NCBI GenBank assembly: GCA_050700835.1
Contig: JBOHDX010000027.1
Span: 1-64,000 of the forward strand
Reading direction: 5' to 3'
DNA from: JBOHDX01 sp050700835
Lineage (GTDB): Bacteria; Actinomycetota; Actinomycetes; Propionibacteriales; Nocardioidaceae
DNA: 64,000 nucleotides
The stretch's first letter is position 1. Each line of letters starts with the position of its first letter. This document shows positions 1 to 7,548 of this stretch, piece by piece. The notes under the pieces are model-generated. The model ran no database searches. It saw only the letters and a program-made list of their open reading frames with translations, and had not been told where the DNA came from. The position numbers were made by a program, and so were the translations under genes.

Positions 1-79
1 GCGGCGCGCCCTTGCGGCGCGTCGCTGCGCACACACCCGCTACCACGCGGCAGGCGTTGGTCGGGTTCAGTCCCGTCAG

Positions 80-880
80 CTACAGCCCTCGACACTGCCC
101 CATCTCGCGTCCGAGGACCTGGTTCGGGCCGCCTCCGGAATCGCCCACCTGCGGGTGCGGCGAGTTCCGCCAGCAACCGAGGTTGCCGAAGATCGTGTTG
201 GTCACGATCTCCATGGCGTCGGCGTCCGCCGGGTGGTTCCCCAGCAGTTGGACATTGCCGTACTCGACGTTGCGGATGTAGCCCATCCAGCAGCCGCGCC
301 AGTGGTGCACGCTCGTCGTGCCAAAGATGACGTTGTCCTTGATCACGAAGTTCAAGGCGTGCGGGTTGGTCGCCTCGCAGTCGGAGCTGAAGCCTCCCAT
401 CCCGCCGCGCCAGGACGTCACGTTGCCGTGGATGGTCGTGCAGTCGAGGAACATGGTCAACGCGTGTCGGGCGATGACGTTGCCGTTGACGATCGCGCTC
501 GCGGTCGACGGACAACCCTGGCCTTCGTTGGGTACGCCCAGACCCAGAACTGCCCCGTTACGGGCGAATGCGTTGCCGTTGATAGTAATGTTGGCCGGCG
601 CCAGCGCGATCAGCATCGCGTGCTTGCCACTGACGACGAGGTTGCCGTTGACGGTGACGTTCGCGCCTGCCGGCACCGCGCATGCTCCGGTGATCCTCAG
701 GCCGTGGTTGTACGTCCCCGACGCGAGTGTGCCGTTGTGGCAGCCGCTCGCCGTGCTTGCGCTGGCCGTGTTCGCGTTGGCCGTGCTGGCGGTCGTGAGG
801 CCGGCCAACAGCAGCCCCAACGCTGACAGCGGGAGGACCAACCTCGTGGAGAGCTTGGTCGGGCTGCGGAACAGGTGCAT
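80..880 (-). CDS. Secreted Cys-rich protein with NGN repeats, function unknown
   Basis: Predicted exported protein of 266 residues. The start at 880 is preferred because a basic n-region (MHLFRSPTK) leads straight into a hydrophobic signal segment ending near an Ala-rich site, and GAAGGGA sits 8 bases upstream; an in-frame start 33 codons earlier adds only non-hydrophobic sequence. The mature part repeats short strands around the tripeptide NGN (for example VTVNGN, ITINGN, AIVNGN), a pattern suggesting a beta-helix. Eight Cys residues are spread over the mature chain, compatible with disulfides outside the cell. I recognise no enzyme motif or named family. It is divergent from the DUF1992 gene across a 367-base gap. 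Confidence 0.7.
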   Translation of the reverse strand: MHLFRSPTKLSTRLVLPLSALGLLLAGLTTASTANANTASASTASGCHNGTLASGTYNHGLRITGACAVPAGANVTVNGNLVVSGKHAMLIALAPANITINGNAFARNGAVLGLGVPNEGQGCPSTASAIVNGNVIARHALTMFLDCTTIHGNVTSWRGGMGGFSSDCEATNPHALNFVIKDNVIFGTTSVHHWRGCWMGYIRNVEYGNVQLLGNHPADADAMEIVTNTIFGNLGCWRNSPHPQVGDSGGGPNQVLGREMGQCRGL

Positions 881-971
881 GAGAAGAGTCCCTTCGGCTG
901 TGCCCCGAGCTTCGACGTGTGGAACGCGCCAAGGCGCGCTTCCACTCGAACCTAGGGGCGTCCGCGCAGGT

Positions 972-1001
972 GCGGCCATAGTCCGGTGGGCCTATGGCCG
1001 C
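972..1001. promoter_or_regulatory. Inverted repeat, 10-bp arms, 10-base spacer
   Basis: Left arm GCGGCCATAG (972-981) pairs perfectly with CTATGGCCGC (992-1001). It lies about 90 bases upstream of the secreted-protein start at 880. The size and symmetry fit a dimeric repressor or activator site; no regulator gene is adjacent, so the binding protein is unknown. A hairpin in the transcript is the alternative. Confidence 0.4.
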
Positions 1002-1203
1002 GGGCCGAAGACCCCCGTTCGCACTAGGTCACGTCGACTATTTCCCGACTCGGGCCGTTGATCGCGGACGCCGGGATCAGGGGATCCAGACCGCGTGATC
1101 GTGGACGAAGAAGACCTTGTGCGGATCGAGCTCCTGTGACCGTCCACCTCGGGGTGTGAGCGCATCCCGGTGTCGAAGAGCAGGATCCCTTACGGCGGAA
1201 CGG

Positions 1204-1209
1204 CTACGG
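1204..1209 (+). promoter_or_regulatory. Probable -10 element of the DUF1992 gene
   Basis: TACGGT 39 bases upstream of the ATG at 1248. It falls inside the N-terminal extension an earlier GTG (1170) would give, which supports the downstream ATG as the real start. No clear -35 is visible. Confidence 0.4.
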
Positions 1210-1247
1210 TGGAACGTCCTGAGGTCGAGGCCGAAGCGGGGACGTCG

Positions 1248-1868
1248 ATGAACGAGCGCGCGAGCGGGCCCAGCGAGCAGCGCCGGCTGCGCAGGTCAGC
1301 GGCCACCGCCGCCAACCGGCAGCCGCCTGCGCCACCGGACGCACCGGAGGATCCCGAGTCTCAGGACGACTCGGCGGCTGGCCAACGGTTGGAGCAACAG
1401 ACGCTGTGGGTGGACCTTCAGGTCCGTCAGGCGAGGGCGCGCGGGGAGTTCGACAACCTCCCAGGAGCCGGCAAACCCATCCGTGGTCTTGGCGGCACCC
1501 ACGACCCGGACTGGTGGGTAAAGAATCTGATCGAGCGGGAGAAGATGACCGGCGTTCTGCCCCCGGCGCTTGGTTTGCGCAAGGAGGACGCCGAGCTGGA
1601 AGCAGTTCTCGACCGCGAGGCGACCGAGGAGGGCGTACGCCGCCTCATCATGGACTTCAACGAACGAGTCGTCGAGGCTCGGCGTCAGCTACTCGGTGGT
1701 CCACCCGTGATCACGCCGACTCGTGACGCCGAGCAGGAGGTCGCGGCTTGGAGGGAGCGCCGAGATCGCCGGCGTGCAGAGCTGAGGAGGCGGCGCGACG
1801 AGGCCGTCGCCGCGGAACCAGCGCCTGCGCGCCGCAAGCGCCGCTGGTGGTCACACCGCCCGCGGTGA
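1248..1868 (+). CDS. DUF1992 (DnaJ-homologue subfamily C member 28-like) protein
   Basis: A 206-residue cytoplasmic protein with the DUF1992 core: LEQQTLWVDLQVRQARARGE, then FDNLPGAGKPI and DPDWWVKNLIEREK. This domain occurs in bacterial YdfJ/DNAJC28-like proteins; its biochemical role is not established, and no J domain (HPD) is present. The N-terminal 50 or so residues are low-complexity and Pro/Ala-rich; the C terminus is strongly basic (Arg-rich, ending RRKRRWWSHRPR), suggesting nucleic-acid or membrane contact, which is inference. ATG at 1248 is chosen over the in-frame GTG at 1170 because GGGG lies 5 bases upstream and a likely -10 falls between the two. Confidence 0.75.
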   Translation: MNERASGPSEQRRLRRSAATAANRQPPAPPDAPEDPESQDDSAAGQRLEQQTLWVDLQVRQARARGEFDNLPGAGKPIRGLGGTHDPDWWVKNLIEREKMTGVLPPALGLRKEDAELEAVLDREATEEGVRRLIMDFNERVVEARRQLLGGPPVITPTRDAEQEVAAWRERRDRRRAELRRRRDEAVAAEPAPARRKRRWWSHRPR

Positions 1869-1931
1869 CCGCACGGCTCGCGCCCGTCCAGCCGCGGCGA
1901 CTCGTTGCCCGTTCCTCATGTGGGCAGGGCG

Positions 1932-2291
1932 TCAGGGGAAGATCGCGTACACCTTGCGCAGCGTCTCGTGGATCTCCCACGTTCCGCTCCATCCCTTCGG
2001 GAAGACGGCGGTGTCGCCCAGGGAGATCTTCAGTGGCTCCCCGCCATCCGGCGTGACAGTCATGCTGCCTTTGATCAGTTGGATGACCTCGTGGGTCTCG
2101 AGGAGCCAGCGTGAGGGACCCGCGGTGCACTCCCAGATCCCGGCGGACGCGGGGCCCTCCGACCATAGCTGGAGGCCCGCCGTCTGCATGGGCTCACCGG
2201 TCGCCTCGTCGAGCGGTCCCCAGTCCTCGAGATCGGTGATGCCCGCCGCGTCCGCTGCGCTCGGGGTGGGTAGTCCGGTGGTGGCGGCCAT
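1932..2291 (-). CDS. Cupin-domain protein (DUF861/EutQ-like)
   Basis: A 119-residue single cupin. The core runs from GIWECTAGPSRW to LGDTAVFPKGWSGTWEIHE, the arrangement of the DUF861/cupin_3 family, whose (S)-ureidoglycine aminohydrolase and EutQ members are small beta-barrels. Metal-ligand residues are less obvious than in canonical cupins, so catalysis is not certain. A TetR-type palindrome lies 42 bases upstream of its start, between it and the DapB-like gene transcribed in the same direction, so it probably has its own repressible promoter. The matching TetR gene is not in this window. The specific reaction cannot be assigned. Confidence 0.75.
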   Translation of the reverse strand: MAATTGLPTPSAADAAGITDLEDWGPLDEATGEPMQTAGLQLWSEGPASAGIWECTAGPSRWLLETHEVIQLIKGSMTVTPDGGEPLKISLGDTAVFPKGWSGTWEIHETLRKVYAIFP

Positions 2292-2332
2292 GGGATGGTC
2301 CTTTCCTGGGTTGCACCTGGCACGCTCGCATA

Positions 2333-2348
2333 GACTGAACGGTCAGTC
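2333..2348. promoter_or_regulatory. TetR-family-type operator palindrome upstream of the cupin gene
   Basis: GACTGA-ACGG-TCAGTC is a perfect 6-bp inverted repeat with a 4-base spacer. GACTGA/TCAGTC half sites around a C/G-rich centre are frequent in operators of TetR/AcrR-type repressors. Position just upstream of the minus-strand cupin start (2291) fits promoter repression. Regulator identity is inference. Confidence 0.6.
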
Positions 2349-2378
2349 AATGAGGTCTGGGACAAGAGACGGCTGCCC

Positions 2379-3194
2379 TTACGCACCAGGCTTCGAGTTC
2401 TCGAACAGCAACGAGTCGAGTCCTCGGCGCACCCCCGCGACATCGGCGACTCTGCGCACGGCGAGCAGCGTGCCCGCGACGTAAGGGTCGGGACTCAGGC
2501 CCGGATCATGTCGCATGACCAGTCGATCGCCGCGCCCGCCGAACACGACCTCTGTGGTGACCACGAAGCTCGGCAGACGAACCGAGTGGACACGTGTGCC
2601 TGCCACCGCCACGCCACGTGCCTCGGCCGGACCCTGCAGGTCGGCGGGTGCCAGCGTCACCGTGGGTCGATGGACGGCGCCCAGGGCCTCGGCGAGATCC
2701 CGGGCCGTGCCGCTCGGGACGTCTGGCTTCTCGTCGCTGGCGTAGTCGACGATCTCCCATTGGTCCAGGTGCGCTGCGGCCATGGCGGCTGACCGGCGCA
2801 ATACCGCTGCCATCACCGAGAAGTTGCCCGCCGCGATCACTCCGACGTTGCGGTCCCTCGCGATGTGGTCGAGCTCGGCGTAGTCGTCCGCGGTCAGACC
2901 GCTGGAGCCGACCACCACGTGCGCCCCCGCCAGGACACCGGCCCACACGTTGTCCTTCACCGCGGCGGCGCTCGTGTAGTCGACCAGCACGTCGACTGGT
3001 GCAGACGTCAAAGCCTCACCAACGGAGCCGAAGACCTGTCCAGGACTCGAGGCACCCGTGACCGCGGCAAGGCTTTGCCCGGCCGCGGATCGGGAGACGC
3101 CCGCGGCAAGAACCAGGTCGTCGGCGGCGTCGATCGCGGTCAGGATGGGTGGCGCGGTCCAACCGGTCACACCGGCGAAGCACACGTTGATCAT
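2379..3194 (-). CDS. DapB-like dihydrodipicolinate reductase homologue, catalytic His pair missing
   Basis: A 271-residue protein with the two-domain plan of 4-hydroxy-tetrahydrodipicolinate reductase: an N-terminal Rossmann fold (FAGVTGWTAPPI), the VDYTS segment near residue 72, GNFSVMAA near 123, and the C-terminal substrate loop KPDVPSGTA (156-164). In genuine DapB this loop is preceded by a His-His pair acting as acid/base; here the positions are Ala152-Ser153 while Lys156 and PSGT remain. So the fold is clear but the classical lysine-pathway reaction is doubtful; a housekeeping dapB is presumably elsewhere. TAGGGT lies 6 bases before the ATG with no Shine-Dalgarno, suggesting a leaderless mRNA. 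It precedes the cupin gene on the same strand. Confidence 0.75.
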   Translation of the reverse strand: MINVCFAGVTGWTAPPILTAIDAADDLVLAAGVSRSAAGQSLAAVTGASSPGQVFGSVGEALTSAPVDVLVDYTSAAAVKDNVWAGVLAGAHVVVGSSGLTADDYAELDHIARDRNVGVIAAGNFSVMAAVLRRSAAMAAAHLDQWEIVDYASDEKPDVPSGTARDLAEALGAVHRPTVTLAPADLQGPAEARGVAVAGTRVHSVRLPSFVVTTEVVFGGRGDRLVMRHDPGLSPDPYVAGTLLAVRRVADVAGVRRGLDSLLFENSKPGA

Positions 3195-3329
3195 CCCTCG
3201 ACCCTACGCACCCTCGCTCAAGGCTGGGCAGTCTGAGGCAGGCTGGAGATCTGGTCGCCGACCGGCTGGCGTGGCGTCGCCGTGCACAAACCATTTGTCA
3301 GGATCGGGTCCTGCGGCAAGGGTCATGGG

Positions 3330-4232
3330 ATGCCCACCCGCCTGCACCACGACGAAGTCGACATCGACGCGTCGCTGGCCCAGCGACTTCTCGCCGAGCA
3401 GATGCGGGAGTACGCGGCGTTGCCGCTCCGCCGTGTGCCGTCGGGAGGCACCGAGAACGCGGTGTTCCGCCTGGGGGAGAGCCTCGCGGTCCGGATGCCG
3501 CTGAGGCCGGACGCGGTCGACAGCCTGCTGCGAGAGGTGCGGTGGCTGCCCGTCGTAGCCAAGCACGTGTCGCTGGAGGTGCCTGAGGTTGTGTCGGTGG
3601 GCGAGCCGGCCGACGGTTACCCGTTCCCGTGGGCGGTGGTCCGGTGGCTCGAGGGTGAGGACGCCTTGACCGGGCGGCTCGACTCGAGTCGCGAGACGGC
3701 AGGCACTGTCGGTGGATTCGTCGCCGAGCTGCAGGGCATCGACACGACCGGCGCGCCCGAGCCCGGGACGGACGGCTTCGACCGTGGTCTTCCACTGGTT
3801 GGGCGGGACCACGCCTTCCGCACCGCCCTCGAGCAGTGCGGGGACTTGGTCGACGTCGAGCGCGTACGGCAGGTGTGGGACGACGCGCTCGCCGCACCGC
3901 CGTGGGACGGACCACCGACCTGGCTGCACGCCGACCTGATCCCCGGAAACCTCCTCGTACGCGGTGGTCGTGCCGTGGGGGTGCTCGACTTCGGCACCCT
4001 CGCCACGGGTGACCCCGCGTACGACGTCATCGCCGCTTGGTTCCTGCTGGACCAGGCAAGCCGACCGCTCTTCCGCGAGATGGTCGGTGCCGATGAGGTC
4101 ATGTGGCGTCGCGGCCGCGGCCTCGTCGTCTCCCAGGCCGTCATCGCCCTGCCGTACTACCTGCACACCAACCCGTCGATGGTGGCGACGGCCCGTCGCG
4201 GAATCGGTCAAGTCCTCGCCGACGGCGCGTGA
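3330..4232 (+). CDS. Aminoglycoside phosphotransferase-family kinase (APH)
   Basis: A 300-residue small-molecule kinase of the APH/choline-kinase superfamily. Visible motifs are the N-lobe segment RVPSGGTENAVFRLG with AVRMP following, the catalytic loop LHADLIPGNLLV (HxDxxxxN), and the metal-binding VLDFGTLATGDPAYD. Substrate is unknown; many chromosomal members are not resistance enzymes, so no resistance phenotype is claimed. ATG at 3330 has AAGGG seven bases upstream, better than an in-frame GTG at 3282. It is followed after 110 bases by a frameshifted acetyltransferase. Confidence 0.85.
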   Translation: MPTRLHHDEVDIDASLAQRLLAEQMREYAALPLRRVPSGGTENAVFRLGESLAVRMPLRPDAVDSLLREVRWLPVVAKHVSLEVPEVVSVGEPADGYPFPWAVVRWLEGEDALTGRLDSSRETAGTVGGFVAELQGIDTTGAPEPGTDGFDRGLPLVGRDHAFRTALEQCGDLVDVERVRQVWDDALAAPPWDGPPTWLHADLIPGNLLVRGGRAVGVLDFGTLATGDPAYDVIAAWFLLDQASRPLFREMVGADEVMWRRGRGLVVSQAVIALPYYLHTNPSMVATARRGIGQVLADGA

Positions 4233-4343
4233 CGGCCCGGGCCGCCTCAGCGGTACGGCTCGGGGACACTCGGGCCGTGGCGACCACCGGACTTCGTCGT
4301 GGCCGGTCGGCATTGTCCGGCCCCTTCGTTAGCGTGCTGATGC

Positions 4344-4846
4344 ATGGGAGAAAACGCCGAGTCCACCATCGCGCTGCAGCCGATCGAGGAGTCCGACCTC
4401 GACCGCATCTTCGATCTGACGCGGGATCCCGAGTCGGTGCGATGGCAGCCTTCACAGCCGATGACCCGGACGATCGACAGCGCTTCGATGCGCACATGGC
4501 GACGATTGTGGGCTCGTCGGAGGTCACTCTGCTGGCTGTCACCAGCGGCGGTGACCTGGTCGGCACCATCGGGAGCTTCGTCTTCGAGGGGGCCCTCGAG
4601 GTCACCTACTGGATCGACCGTGCCGCGTGGGGCCAGGGCATCGCCACCAGGGCACTCGACCTGTTTCTGGATGTCGTTGCGGAGAGGCCACTGCACGCGC
4701 GCGCCGCGAGCGACAACGCCGGGTCGCTGCGCGTCCTGCACAAGGCCGGTTTCCGGATCGTCGGGTCGGCCGTCTCGTTCGCTCCGGCACGGGGCGTCGA
4801 GATCGAAGAGAAGATCCTGCGGCTTGACGACGGACAGGGTCCGTAG
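4344..4846 (+). pseudogene. GNAT acetyltransferase interrupted by a one-base frameshift
   Basis: The first 33 codons (MGENAESTIALQPIEESDLD to DPESVR) are in one frame; the rest, from MAAFTADDPDDRQRFDAHM through the acetyl-CoA loop region WGQGIATRALDLFLD to the stop at 4846, is in another. Joining them at 4440-4442, where one base seems missing in GTGCG|ATGGCA, restores a normal GNAT of about 167 residues; in the family the sequence reads straight through at this Arg-Met-Ala-Ala-Phe junction. Either the gene is recently inactivated or the base was lost in sequencing. TAGCGT 8 bases before the ATG suggests a leaderless promoter. Reinitiation at the internal ATG (4442) would give a protein lacking the first strand. 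Confidence 0.75.
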
Positions 4847-4855
4847 CCTGACGAC

Positions 4856-5722
4856 ATGACAGATCGTCACGACGCCCACGAGGCAGCGCACCACCACGAC
4901 GATGGAGGCGATGCGGCCCTCGCTGAGTTGCTGGACCTGGACGGAGAGATGTTGCGCCAGCACTGGACGAGCGTGCTGACCTGGGTACGAGCGGCGGCAA
5001 CCGTGACCGGTCGCGGCCGCATCCTCGACCTGGGGGCCGGCACCGGTACCGGAACCATCGGGCTGGCGCAGCACTTCGCCGAGTCGGACATCTACGCGGT
5101 GGACGCCTCCGAACCGATGCTCGAGCGGATCCGAGCCAAGGCGCTGGCCCTGGGCCTGACCGACCGGATCCACACCGTCCAGGCGAACCTGGACGACGTC
5201 TGGCCGGCCGTCGACCCCGTCGATGTCGTGTGGGCCTCGATGTCGCTGCACCACCTCGCCGATCCCGACCGGGTGCTTGGCGACGTCTTCACCACTACCC
5301 GACCGGGTGGGCTCGTGGCCGTCGTGGAGTTCTCCGAACACCTGCGCTTTCTTCCACCCGACATCGGACTCGGGCGCCCTGGGCTCGAAGAGCGCTGCCT
5401 TGACGGCCTCAAGCAGGAGCACGCCGATTCCCTACCCAATCTCGGCTCGGACTGGTCACCACGGCTCGAGGCGGCCGGCTTCGGGGTGCTCAGCGAGCGG
5501 GCGTTCGCCATCGAGCTTGACCCACCGCATTCGCCGGCTACGGCCCGGTACGCCCGAGCTTGGCTACGGCGCCTGATGTCCGGCCTGGCTGACCGACTCT
5601 CGCACGACGATCTGGACGTGCTCGCCACCCTGGTCGACGGAGACGGTCCGCAGTCATTGTCAGAGCGTGACGACCTACAGGTCCGTGGATCCAGAACCGT
5701 CACTCTGGCTCGGCGCCCCTGA
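4856..5722 (+). CDS. Class I SAM-dependent methyltransferase with His-rich N terminus
   Basis: A 288-residue methyltransferase. Motif I is ILDLGAGTGTGTIGLA (residues about 56-71), followed by the acidic VDASEPML and the motif IV-like VVWASMSLHHL. The N terminus is unusual, with HDAHEAAHHHDDGGD within the first 20 residues, a possible metal-binding or simply disordered stretch. Acceptor substrate is unknown. The ATG lies 9 bases after the stop of the upstream GNAT remnant, and a TAGCCT hexamer overlaps that stop, 6 bases before the ATG, suggesting leaderless transcription. It converges with the xylanase gene with only 12 bases between. Confidence 0.85.
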   Translation: MTDRHDAHEAAHHHDDGGDAALAELLDLDGEMLRQHWTSVLTWVRAAATVTGRGRILDLGAGTGTGTIGLAQHFAESDIYAVDASEPMLERIRAKALALGLTDRIHTVQANLDDVWPAVDPVDVVWASMSLHHLADPDRVLGDVFTTTRPGGLVAVVEFSEHLRFLPPDIGLGRPGLEERCLDGLKQEHADSLPNLGSDWSPRLEAAGFGVLSERAFAIELDPPHSPATARYARAWLRRLMSGLADRLSHDDLDVLATLVDGDGPQSLSERDDLQVRGSRTVTLARRP

Positions 5723-5734
5723 CGTGGTTCGAAA

Positions 5735-7510
5735 TCACTGGTGGGTGAACTTGGTCCGAAGCAGGTGCCTCAACGCGGCGACCGCCGGGATCGGCCGAAG
5801 CTTGCGGTCCCACAACAAGCCGCCGCGATAGTGCAGTCCTTGGTTGTCGATGTAAGCCGTCGAGCCGTACACGCCCCCGATGCCCCACGTGGTGAAACTG
5901 AGGCAGGTGGGCTCCGCCAGGCAGGCACCGAGGATGGAGCTGAACTGTTCAGTTTGGAACGCGGGACCGTCGGCGGTTTCGACGTCCATCTCGGAGACAC
6001 GCGACGCTACGCCTATTCGCGCGAGTGCTTCTATATGGCGCCGCAATATTCGGGCGTACTCCTCGTCGCTGTGTTGATACACATGAGACTCGAACCCCAC
6101 ACACCCGATCGGCACATGCTTGTCGACAACAAGATGTTTTATGTACTTGTAGGTGTTGACCCAGCGAGTATCGTCAGCCTCTAAACCGTAGTCGTTGAAG
6201 CAGAGTTGAAGTTTGGGGTTCGCTCGGTGCGCGACCCGGAAGGCCTGAGGAAGGTAGCTCGGGCCGATCGACCGAAGCCAGATGTCGTTGCGCAACAGCG
6301 TGCTTTGGTTATCGGACATCGGCTCGTCGACAACGTCGTAGGACGTCATGACTCCCTGGTAGCGCTGCACGTCGTGGGTGATCAACGCATCCATCACGTG
6401 CCGCATCTGCTTGGGGTGCTGTGCAGCCAGCTTGGTCATCCACCGAGGATTGGCCTCGCCAAACACCGCGGTATGCCCATGGATCTCTATGCCGTTCCGC
6501 TGGGCCGCCTTTTCGACTAGGTTCTCCTCTCCGTAGTCGAACACGCCGGGCTGCGGCTCGACAAACTGGGGCTTTCCGGCATTCTCGGTGGTGAACTGCC
6601 CGAAGTTCCCTCCGAGCGCGATCCGGTGGTATCGGGGATCCGATGCGAGAGGCCCGATCGAGACCGCCGCCCCGATCCTGAAGTCCGGACGAATCTTCGC
6701 GACGAGCTGCTGCAGCCCGTTGCTCGCCGGATGCCTGAAGACCTCGTCAAGCGGATGTGCCACGCTGACGGCGCCGTTCGCGGAGACCGGATGCACCGCC
6801 AGCCTCGTCAGGTCGAATCCGCCCGTGGGCGCGTTGCTGTCTAACCCGAACCAGATCCTGCCCCCCTTGAAAATGCCCCGGTCGGCCATGGTCGTGACTT
6901 CGTGACCATCAACAAAGATGCTCAGCCTCCCCTTGCTGTCCATGACGTGGAGGATGTAGGCCGTCTTGACCGGAATCTGCTTATTGGTCTGGAGCCCGAG
7001 CGGATCCTGCATCGCACATGCCCACATGTCCGTGTGCAACCGACCTGCGTCGAGGCTGATGCGGATGCTGCCCGGATCATACCGGTGTTCATCGAGGATC
7101 ACTGGGATCTCGCCATAGAGCTGAATGACCGCGCTCTTGTGCACGTGATCTATTCGAGCGGTGACGTTGAAGCCGCCGGTGGCGTTAACCACCATGGCAT
7201 AGTTGACAGGCGGATTCGGTACTCCGGCGCTCCCGTCCTGGTGCACAATGGAACGCCCGTGCCAATGAACATGGACAGATCCACCCACCTTGGTCGCGCC
7301 AGGCTCGTACGTCCAGGATGCATCCCGCTGCAAATGAGTGGCGCCCGTGTTCGGGCCGTCGAAAGACCCCGAGGCATCGCAGGCTTCCCGAGACACCGCC
7401 AGGCCGTGGCCACCGCCTCCGCCACTACAACCTGCCAGGAGGAGCGCACCGGTCAAAGCCCAACCACCGCCGCGACCCAACGATCGCCGCCCCCCACGGC
7501 GTTTGGACAT
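5735..7510 (-). CDS. GH10 endo-beta-1,4-xylanase-like lipoprotein with N-terminal lectin-like domain
   Basis: A 591-residue predicted lipoprotein (basic n-region, hydrophobic core, lipobox LLAGC with Cys28). Residues about 40-250 look like a beta-sandwich (SIFVDGHEVTTMADRG, GGRIWFGLDSNAP), suggesting a concanavalin/LamG-type module. Residues about 260-590 form a GH10 barrel: IEIHGHTAVF, the acid/base in YDVVDEPM (Glu396), CFNDYGLEAD, and the nucleophile in VSEMDVE (Glu507). The usual Asn before the acid/base Glu is Asp here. The likely role is cell-anchored cleavage of xylan-type polysaccharide. Start uncertain between ATG 7510 and in-frame GTG 7525; neither has a good Shine-Dalgarno. Base composition is visibly less GC-rich than its neighbours, a possible sign of transfer. 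Confidence 0.8.
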   Translation of the reverse strand: MSKRRGGRRSLGRGGGWALTGALLLAGCSGGGGGHGLAVSREACDASGSFDGPNTGATHLQRDASWTYEPGATKVGGSVHVHWHGRSIVHQDGSAGVPNPPVNYAMVVNATGGFNVTARIDHVHKSAVIQLYGEIPVILDEHRYDPGSIRISLDAGRLHTDMWACAMQDPLGLQTNKQIPVKTAYILHVMDSKGRLSIFVDGHEVTTMADRGIFKGGRIWFGLDSNAPTGGFDLTRLAVHPVSANGAVSVAHPLDEVFRHPASNGLQQLVAKIRPDFRIGAAVSIGPLASDPRYHRIALGGNFGQFTTENAGKPQFVEPQPGVFDYGEENLVEKAAQRNGIEIHGHTAVFGEANPRWMTKLAAQHPKQMRHVMDALITHDVQRYQGVMTSYDVVDEPMSDNQSTLLRNDIWLRSIGPSYLPQAFRVAHRANPKLQLCFNDYGLEADDTRWVNTYKYIKHLVVDKHVPIGCVGFESHVYQHSDEEYARILRRHIEALARIGVASRVSEMDVETADGPAFQTEQFSSILGACLAEPTCLSFTTWGIGGVYGSTAYIDNQGLHYRGGLLWDRKLRPIPAVAALRHLLRTKFTHQ

Positions 7511-7548
7511 CCCCTTGGAGGTCACGTCGGAGTCTAACTCTGTGACCG

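Larger units (their letters stand above)
881..1247. other. Divergent intergenic region of about 370 bases
   Basis: The only gap over 300 bases in the window. It holds a 10-bp perfect inverted repeat (972-1001) and a plausible actinobacterial -10 hexamer TACGGT (1204-1209) serving the DUF1992 gene. I see no RNA gene and no convincing small ORF. Confidence 0.5.

Noticed and set aside
972..1016. DosR-type dormancy box
   Set aside because: GGGCCGAAGACCCC and the nearby palindrome do not fit the GGGNCYNNNGNCCC pattern at the required positions.
4344..4846. Programmed frameshift in the GNAT gene
   Set aside because: The junction GTGCGATGG lacks a slippery heptamer and no downstream structure is evident; such control is not known in this family.
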